From: an uncultured Collinsella sp.
GTDB taxonomy: Bacteria; Actinomycetota; Coriobacteriia; Coriobacteriales; Coriobacteriaceae
Assembly (NCBI GenBank): GCA_900541205.1
Contig: UQIV01000009.1
Coordinates: forward strand, 1 to 64,000
DNA length: 64,000 bases
Direction: 5' to 3'
Made by a program: the position numbers and the translations under genes. The notes below the pieces were generated by a model. The model ran no database searches and was not told where the DNA came from. It was given only the letters and a program-made list of their open reading frames with translations. Position 1 is the first letter of the stretch. Each line of letters begins with the position of its first letter. Below, piece after piece: positions 59,028 to 64,000 of the stretch.

Positions 59028-60665
59028 ATGCAACATATCGATCGGATTATCCGCTCCAAGAACGTCTTTACCGCGCAAGACGGCGTCGATATCGCCCACG
59101 AGCTGGCGATTGCCATCGCAGGCGGCCGTATCGTCGCAGTCGGCAAGCCCGATGACGTGATTGCCGCCGCTCCCGCCGCCACGCCGGTTATCGACTACGG
59201 CGAGCAGTTTGTCTGCCCCGGTTTCCATGACGCTCATCTGCACTTCTTCCATACCTCGGTCGGTTCCTCGCCGTACATGCTCATGGATATGGGCACGTCC
59301 GAGGCGGCGCTGGTGCAGCATGCGCTCGAGTTTTCCCAGGACCTGCCCGACGACGCTTGGGTGGTGACTCAGGGCTGGCGCGACTACCGTTGGGACCCGC
59401 CCGAGCATCCTACCAAGGCGTCGCTCGATGCGGCATTCCCCGATCGCCCCTGTGTTATGTATTCGGGCGACGGACACACGCTGTGGCTCAACAGCCGCGC
59501 ACTCGAGGCGCTCGGCGTCACGCGCGACAGCGAGCCTCCGGCGGGCGGTAGCTACGACAAGGATGCAAACGGCGAGCTCACGGGTATCGCTCACGAGGCG
59601 GCCGCTATGCAGCTGCTACCGCGCTGCCTTGAGTGGCTGGGGGAGGATCGCATCGCAAGTGCTTACGCTGATCAAATGAGGCGTATGGCCGAGCAGGGCA
59701 TCACCTCGATATGCGATATGTCGCTCATGCCCATGCCGGGCTGCGATTTTATCCGCGACGACGTCTACGACAAACTGCAGGCAGCCGGTAAGTTGGGCAT
59801 CCGAGCCCATCTGTTCCCCACGCTGCTGGATGACCAGTCGCGCTTGGAAGAGCTGCAGGAACGTTACGCGAACAATGTGCTGCTCTCGGCGCCTGGTTTT
59901 AAGCAGTTCTTCGACGGTGTGTCGAGCGAACACACGGCATATCTCACCGAGCTCTATACCAATCCACGCTTCCCGGGCGACCAGGGCCGTCTGACAGTTC
60001 CTGTCGAGCGCATGCGTAAGCTGGTTCTGGCGGCTGCGGAGCGCGGCCACACCGTGCGCATCCACGTCATCGGCGACGGTGCCATCCATGCCGCGCTCGA
60101 TATCTTCGAGGAAGCGGCCGAACTGTACGGCCTGCCCCAGCACGGCCATAACACGCTCGAGCACCTGGAGAACCTCCTGCCCGAGGACATCGAACGCCTG
60201 CGCAGGCTCAACGTGGTTGCTTCGAGCCAGCCCTGCCACATTACACTCGACCCGGGTGGACCGGAGCGCGATCTGGGCCTGGAGCGTAGCCGCATCATGT
60301 GGCCGTTCGCAACCTATAAGCAGCGCGGCATTCGCCAAGCCTTCGGTACCGACAGCCCTATCACGCCCGTTACCAGCATGAACGTGCTCTACACGGCTAT
60401 CACGCGCCAAGACCCCAAAAGCCACTGGCCCGAGGGCGGCTGGTTGCCGAGCGAGCGCATCGATGCGGCAACGGCTCTGCGCAACTACACCCTGGGCAGC
60501 GCCTATGCAGCGGGCGACGAGCAAAACCTCGGCAGCCTGGAACCCGGCAAATACGCCGATCTGGTAGTCCTGGACCAAAACCCGCTCACCATCGACCCCC
60601 AAGAGCTCCAGGACACCAAAGTTCAGGCCACCTACCTGGCAGGTAACGTAATCTACGAGCGCTAG
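59028..60665 (+). CDS. YtcJ-like amidohydrolase
   Basis: A 545-residue metal-dependent hydrolase of the amidohydrolase-3 family. The first metal site HDAHLHFF lies near residue 68, and RIHVIGDGAIHAALD and GTDSPITPVTSMNVLYTA carry further ligands. The C-terminal beta-sandwich end reads LGSLEPGKYADLVVLDQNPLTID. The start is set at ATG 59028 (MQHIDRIIRSKN) with GGGG upstream; ATG 59016 and 59022 are in frame and possible. The long open frame further upstream is antisense to the M20D gene and is not used. Substrates in this family are poorly known. Confidence 0.9.
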   Translation: MQHIDRIIRSKNVFTAQDGVDIAHELAIAIAGGRIVAVGKPDDVIAAAPAATPVIDYGEQFVCPGFHDAHLHFFHTSVGSSPYMLMDMGTSEAALVQHALEFSQDLPDDAWVVTQGWRDYRWDPPEHPTKASLDAAFPDRPCVMYSGDGHTLWLNSRALEALGVTRDSEPPAGGSYDKDANGELTGIAHEAAAMQLLPRCLEWLGEDRIASAYADQMRRMAEQGITSICDMSLMPMPGCDFIRDDVYDKLQAAGKLGIRAHLFPTLLDDQSRLEELQERYANNVLLSAPGFKQFFDGVSSEHTAYLTELYTNPRFPGDQGRLTVPVERMRKLVLAAAERGHTVRIHVIGDGAIHAALDIFEEAAELYGLPQHGHNTLEHLENLLPEDIERLRRLNVVASSQPCHITLDPGGPERDLGLERSRIMWPFATYKQRGIRQAFGTDSPITPVTSMNVLYTAITRQDPKSHWPEGGWLPSERIDAATALRNYTLGSAYAAGDEQNLGSLEPGKYADLVVLDQNPLTIDPQELQDTKVQATYLAGNVIYER

Positions 60666-60682
60666 CCCCATACCCCACCCAT

Positions 60683-60712
60683 AAGGGGCACGTTTCAGCA
60701 GCGTGCCCCTTT
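60683..60712 (+). terminator. Terminator of the YtcJ-like gene
   Basis: AAGGGGCACG and CGTGCCCCTT enclose a 9-base loop followed by TCTTG. Confidence 0.85.
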
Positions 60713-60787
60713 CTTGTTCGCACCATCTGCATCGCCATTTTGCTGCACTGACTTTTCTGAATGCCGGGCTCGAATTAGTTAACCTGC

Positions 60788-60930
60788 CTCCCGTGTGGCT
60801 CCGGAGGGGCGGGGCATAAGGTTTATCGCGAGTTCCGCACGAGCCGAAGGCCACTTAATGTGGCCTTCGTGCGAGCAGGACTGCCCGAGCAGGAAACCTT
60901 ATGCCCCGCCCCTCCGGAGCCACACGGGAG
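60788..60930. repeat. Large bulged hairpin with 37-bp perfect outer arms
   Basis: The outer arms 60788-60824 and 60894-60930 are exact complements over 37 bp; the left begins CTCCCGTGTGGCTCCGG. An inner stem GAAGGCCAC/GTGGCCTTC, extended by GCAC/GTGC, is separated from them by unpaired strands of 12 and 21 bases. The layout matches the elements at 6721 and 63159, but the unpaired sequences differ. The remaining gaps 60713-60787 and 60931-61100 hold no gene. Confidence 0.85.
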
Positions 60931-61056
60931 CCACCGCTAAGTTATCCCCCGGCATTCAGAAAATCTAAGTGCCAAAAAATAAGATTTTTTGACTCCGTGT
61001 TGTATAACCCGCCATTCGTGGGTACCATTCAACGCGTACGCAAACAAAAAGGGTTA

Positions 61057-61091
61057 ATTCGCGTGGCATAACCACGCGGCCCAAAAAGGAG
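61057..61091 (+). promoter_or_regulatory. Leader hairpin and strong RBS of groES
   Basis: CGCGTGG and CCACGCG pair around CATAA, followed by AAAAAGGAGGAAAC before the groES ATG at 61101. I found no CIRCE element (TTAGCACTC with GAGTGCTAA) in the region 60931-61100. Confidence 0.55.
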
Positions 61092-61100
61092 GAAACAAGC

Positions 61101-61394
61101 ATGTCGTCTTTGAAGCCGCTTGCAGATCGCGTCCTGGTCAAGCCCGACGAGGCCGAGCAGAAGACCGCTTCTGGTCTGTACATCGCCAGCAACGCTCAGG
61201 AGAAGCCGCAGCGCGGCACCATCGTTGCCGTTGGCGCCGGTAAGGTCAACGACAAGGGCGAGCGCATCCCCATGGACGTTCAGGTCGGCGACGTTGTCAT
61301 CTACGGTAAGTTTGGCGGCAACGAGGTCAAGGTCGACGGCGAGAAGTATCTGCTGATGCGCGCCGACGACATCTACGCCGTCGTCGAGGCCTAG
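61101..61394 (+). CDS. groES: Co-chaperonin GroES
   Basis: A 97-residue lid protein of the GroEL chaperonin. Begins MSSLKPLADRVLVKPDEAEQ, has the mobile loop ASGLYIASNAQEKPQRGTI, and ends LLMRADDIYAVVEA. AAGGAGG precedes the ATG. GroEL follows 96 bases downstream, the standard operon. Confidence 0.98.
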   Translation: MSSLKPLADRVLVKPDEAEQKTASGLYIASNAQEKPQRGTIVAVGAGKVNDKGERIPMDVQVGDVVIYGKFGGNEVKVDGEKYLLMRADDIYAVVEA

Positions 61395-61490
61395 TCTCGT
61401 CAGAATCTCTGATTCGTCTTTGAACGCGTCCGCCGCATAGGACTCGGAAGCGGCGACGCGAGTCACATTTCTTTTGGAGGATTACCTACC

Positions 61491-63128
61491 ATGGCAAAGA
61501 ACATTACGTTCAACACCGATGCCCGCGCCAAGCTCGCCAAGGGCGTCAACACTCTGGCCGACGCCGTTACCGTCACCATGGGCCCCAAGGGCCGTTACGT
61601 CGCTCTGCAGCGCACGTTTGGTGCCCCGACCATCACCAACGACGGCGTTTCCGTCGCTAAGGAGATCGAGCTCGAGGACAACATCGAGAACATGGGCGCT
61701 CAGCTGGTGAAGGAGGTCGCCACCAAGACCAACGACACCGTGGGTGACGGCACCACCACCGCAACCCTGCTCGCTCAGGCTATCGTCAACGACGGTCTGC
61801 GTAACGTCGCCGCCGGCGCCAACCCGCTGGCCATCCGTCGCGGCATCGACAAGGCTGTAAACGCCGCCGTCGCCGAGATGAAGAAGCAGGCCAAGCCGGT
61901 CGAGACCAAGGAGCAGATTGCTTCCGTCGGCACCATCTCCGCTGGTGACCCCGAGGTTGGCGAGAAGATCGCCGAGGCCATGGAGGTCGTGGGCAAGGAC
62001 GGCGTCATCACCGTCGAGGATTCCCAGACGTTCGACATTACCATCGACACCGTCGAGGGCATGCAGTTCGACAAGGGCTATGTCTCCGCTTACTTCGTCA
62101 CGGACAACGACCGCATGGAGGCCGTGATGAAGGATCCGTACATCCTCATCACCGACCAGAAGATCTCCAGCGTTCAGGACATCATGCCTGTTCTCGAGGC
62201 TGTCCAGCGCGCCGGCCGTGGCCTGCTCATCATCGCTGAGGACATCGACGGCGAGGCTCTGCCGACCCTGGTCCTCAACAAGATTCGTGGCGCTCTCAAC
62301 GTCTGCGCCGTCAAGGCTCCGGGCTACGGCGATCGCCGCAAGCGCATCCTCGAGGACATCGCCGTCCTCACCGGTGGCCAGGCCGCTCTGGACGAGCTGG
62401 GCGTGAAGGTCGCTGACATCACCGCCGATATGCTCGGTACTGCTAAGTCCGTCACCATCTCCAAGGACAACACCGTCGTCGTCGGCGGCGCTGGCTCCAA
62501 GGAGGCCATCGACGCCCGCATCGCTCAGATCAAGGGTGAGATGGAGAACACCACCTCTGACTTCGACCGCGAGAAGCTCCAGGAGCGCCTGGCCAAGCTC
62601 TCCGGTGGCGTTGCCGTCATCAAGGTTGGCGCTGCTACCGAGTCCGAACTCAAGGAGATCAAGCACCGCGTCGAGGATGCCCTGCAGGCTACCCGCGCTG
62701 CTGTCGAGGAGGGCATTGTCGCCGGCGGCGGCGTCGCCTTCATGGACGCTGCTCCTGCGCTCGATGCTGTCGAGATCGACGACCCCGAGGAGAAGATCGG
62801 CGTCGACATCGTCAAGAAGGCTCTGACCGCTCCGGTCGCCACCATCGCCAAGAACGCTGGCTTTGAGGGCGCTGTCGTGGTCGACAAGGTTGCCGAGCTG
62901 CCCGCCGGCCAGGGTCTCAACTCTGCCAACGGCGAGTGGGGCGACATGATTGAGATGGGCGTCCTCGACCCCGTCAAGGTCAGCCGCGTCACCCTGCAGA
63001 ACGCTGCTTCTGTCGCCAGCCTGATCCTCATCACCGAGGCCACCGTTTCCGATGTGCCCAAGAACACTCAGCTTGAGGACGCTATCGCTGCTGCCACCGC
63101 TGGTCAGCAGGGCGGCGGTATGTACTAA
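61491..63128 (+). CDS. groL: Chaperonin GroEL
   Basis: A 545-residue ATP-driven folding chaperone that forms the double-ring chamber closed by GroES. Typical segments are LADAVTVTMGPKGRYVAL, NDTVGDGTTTATLLAQAI (ATP site), the apical domain to about residue 375, and IVAGGGVAFMDA. The C-terminal tail is a short GGGMY rather than a long GGM repeat. Codon use is highly biased to preferred codons, as expected for an abundant protein. TTGGAGG precedes the ATG. Confidence 0.98.
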   Translation: MAKNITFNTDARAKLAKGVNTLADAVTVTMGPKGRYVALQRTFGAPTITNDGVSVAKEIELEDNIENMGAQLVKEVATKTNDTVGDGTTTATLLAQAIVNDGLRNVAAGANPLAIRRGIDKAVNAAVAEMKKQAKPVETKEQIASVGTISAGDPEVGEKIAEAMEVVGKDGVITVEDSQTFDITIDTVEGMQFDKGYVSAYFVTDNDRMEAVMKDPYILITDQKISSVQDIMPVLEAVQRAGRGLLIIAEDIDGEALPTLVLNKIRGALNVCAVKAPGYGDRRKRILEDIAVLTGGQAALDELGVKVADITADMLGTAKSVTISKDNTVVVGGAGSKEAIDARIAQIKGEMENTTSDFDREKLQERLAKLSGGVAVIKVGAATESELKEIKHRVEDALQATRAAVEEGIVAGGGVAFMDAAPALDAVEIDDPEEKIGVDIVKKALTAPVATIAKNAGFEGAVVVDKVAELPAGQGLNSANGEWGDMIEMGVLDPVKVSRVTLQNAASVASLILITEATVSDVPKNTQLEDAIAAATAGQQGGGMY

Positions 63129-63158
63129 GGCCGACAAGGTCTAGAACTCCCACCGGGA

Positions 63159-63295
63159 ATCCGGGGGCGTGACGGGGGTTTCTCTCCGGAACGTCCTCGG
63201 ACATGCAAAGAGGCTCCGCATCGCGCTTCGCGCTGCGGAGCCTCTTTGCGTCCTGCGGAATGTTCCGGAGAGAAACCCCCGTCACGCCCCCGGAT
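63159..63295 (+). repeat. Large bulged hairpin element, copy 2
   Basis: The outer arms 63159-63192 and 63262-63295 are exact complements over 34 bp. The inner arms (63205-63220 with 63234-63249) form a second stem around TCGCGCTTCGCGC. The unpaired strands between them, GTCCTCGGACATG (63193-63205) and GTCCTGCGGA (63250-63259), are identical to those of the element at 6721-6841 in inverted orientation. It lies right after groL and may terminate it. Confidence 0.88.
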
Positions 63296-63320
63296 CCCCT
63301 ACGTTTACGGCCTTGAGGTC

Positions 63321-63442
63321 GGCGTGGGCGGAGATCGTGGTTGATAGGGATACGTGTCCCGGTTGCTGTTTCGCGCTCTGCGCGAAAGGCGCATCACTTT
63401 GGCGTGGACGGAGAACGTGGTTGTCGCGTTAACTTGTCCCGG
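63321..63442 (+). repeat. Direct repeat pair, about 42 bp with 80-bp period
   Basis: GGCGTGGGCGGAGATCGTGG at 63321 recurs with few changes at 63401, and both copies end in TGTCCCGG. Between them is a hairpin TTTCGCG/CGCGAAA. No gene is supported in 63129-63490. Confidence 0.7.
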
Positions 63443-63492
63443 GCGTATTTCTGGAGCGTTCCCCCCCCCACCATAAATTACCCTTGGCATAC

Positions 63493-63520
63493 TTGCGCGA
63501 AAACCTGCCCGTGCTACACT
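63493..63520 (+). promoter_or_regulatory. Promoter of the FMN-riboswitch transcript
   Basis: TTGCGC (63493-63498) and TACACT (63515-63520) are separated by 16 bases, just upstream of the riboswitch. Confidence 0.55.
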
Positions 63521-63527
63521 TGCAATT

Positions 63528-63715
63528 GCTGTTTCAGGGCGGGGTGAAATTCCCCACTGGCGGTAAATCGGGCGGTGTCAAAGGGACGCCGTGGCGCAGG
63601 CGAGATGCCTGTGACCGAGCGATGAGTCCGCGACCCGTGCGTGCGTTGGTTCGCATGCCGGCTGAACTGGTGGGATCCCAGTACCAACGGTTAGAGTCCG
63701 GATGAAAGAGGCAGG
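63528..63715 (+). ncRNA. FMN riboswitch (RFN element)
   Basis: All conserved blocks are visible: TTTCAGGGCGGGGTGAAATT, CCCCACTGGCGGTAA, AGTCCGCGACCC, CTGAACTGGTGGGATCCC, AGTACCAACGGTTAGAGTCC and GGATGAAAGAGG. It lies 7 bases before the ribU start codon region and should shut off riboflavin uptake when FMN is plentiful, probably at translation initiation because no terminator stem is evident. Confidence 0.97.
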
Positions 63716-63722
63716 TGATCTT

Positions 63723-64000
63723 ATGTCTGAACAGTCGCAGCATATCCATTTTGAGAACACGAATAGGTGGAGCACCAAACAGCTCGCTACCATGGCGCTG
63801 ATGTGCGCCTTGGGAGCACTGTTTATGTACGTGCAGCTGCCCATCCTCCCCTCGGCGCCGTTTTTGACGTATGACCCGTCGCTGGTGCCGGCGATGGTGT
63901 GTGGATTTGCGTATGGCCCTGGTGCCGGCACCGCTGTTGCCGCCATGGCGATCGTTATCCATGCGCTTACCACGGGCGATTGGGTCGGTGCGCTTATGAA
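63723..64000 (+). CDS. ribU: ECF riboflavin transporter S component RibU, partial
   Basis: Only the first 92 codons are inside the window; the gene continues past 64000. After a polar start (MSEQSQHIHFENTNRW), membrane helices begin: KQLATMALMCALGALFMYVQLP, LTYDPSLVPAMVCGFAYGPGAG and AVAAMAIVIHAL. This is the RibU start, where the first helices line the flavin site. The FMN riboswitch directly upstream confirms a riboflavin-related role. An ECF module (EcfA, EcfT) must be supplied from elsewhere. Confidence 0.93.
   Translation, partial: MSEQSQHIHFENTNRWSTKQLATMALMCALGALFMYVQLPILPSAPFLTYDPSLVPAMVCGFAYGPGAGTAVAAMAIVIHALTTGDWVGALM

Overview
The window is about 64 kb of a GC-rich, densely coding bacterial chromosome. 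The gene content points to an anaerobic gut actinobacterium of the Coriobacteriia, most likely Collinsella: AmaP-DUF2273-Asp23 envelope genes, an OPT peptide transporter, a type III pantothenate kinase, a Tat-type solute-binding lipoprotein, an FMN-riboswitch RibU, and a very large 2-hydroxyacyl-CoA-dehydratase-like protein. Genus is inferred from gene content and protein style; no rRNA or tRNA gene is present to confirm it.

Layout. 0-2.6 kb: homopolymer-rich edge, tandem stem-loop repeats, ogt, a chimeric pseudogene made of an Abi fragment and a ClC fragment, and a GyrI-like protein. 2.8-6.3 kb: FtsX-type ABC exporter. 6.8-15.2 kb: pfkA, a membrane-anchored Ntn hydrolase, M18 aminopeptidase, a 2-hydroxyacid dehydrogenase, map with a SEC-C tail, a radical SAM protein and an alpha/beta hydrolase. 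15.4-17.7 kb: degenerate GGDEF-REC-HD-GYP protein plus HPt protein. 17.9-21.4 kb: DUF2975/XRE pair and a three-gene ABC-2 exporter that share an operator-like motif. 21.5-25.8 kb: class I glutamine amidotransferase and a polar amino acid ABC importer. 26-31.8 kb: dxs, an HD hydrolase with a CmpB-like membrane protein, and amtB-glnK. 31.8-34.8 kb: TetR/MFS with operators, and a HAD phosphatase. 35.4-42.3 kb: TetR-like regulator and a 1594-residue protein that I read as a plasmalogen synthase operon (PlsR/PlsA-like), followed by a 3-hydroxyacyl-CoA dehydrogenase. 42.3-49.7 kb: arylsulfotransferase remnant, DUF389 protein with an EF-hand loop, OPT transporter, coaX, dCMP deaminase, nfu, lgt. 49.8-57.3 kb: DUF6020 membrane protein, yebC, amaP-DUF2273-asp23, yitT, and a zinc-ribbon membrane protein. 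57.4-64 kb: M20D amidohydrolase, YtcJ-like amidohydrolase, groES-groEL, FMN riboswitch and the start of ribU.

The most unusual signals are (1) the PlsR/PlsA-like operon, with a spaced direct repeat in its promoter region; (2) a pair of large bulged hairpins, at 6.7 kb and 63.2 kb, whose unpaired internal-loop sequences are identical while their long stems differ completely; (3) many intergenic hairpins with a GGGACAGG-like loop and variable self-complementary stems; (4) palindromes that hide ribosome binding sites, including that of a 41-residue membrane-toxin-like small protein; and (5) a shared 16-bp motif linking the XRE/DUF2975 pair to the ABC exporter beside it.
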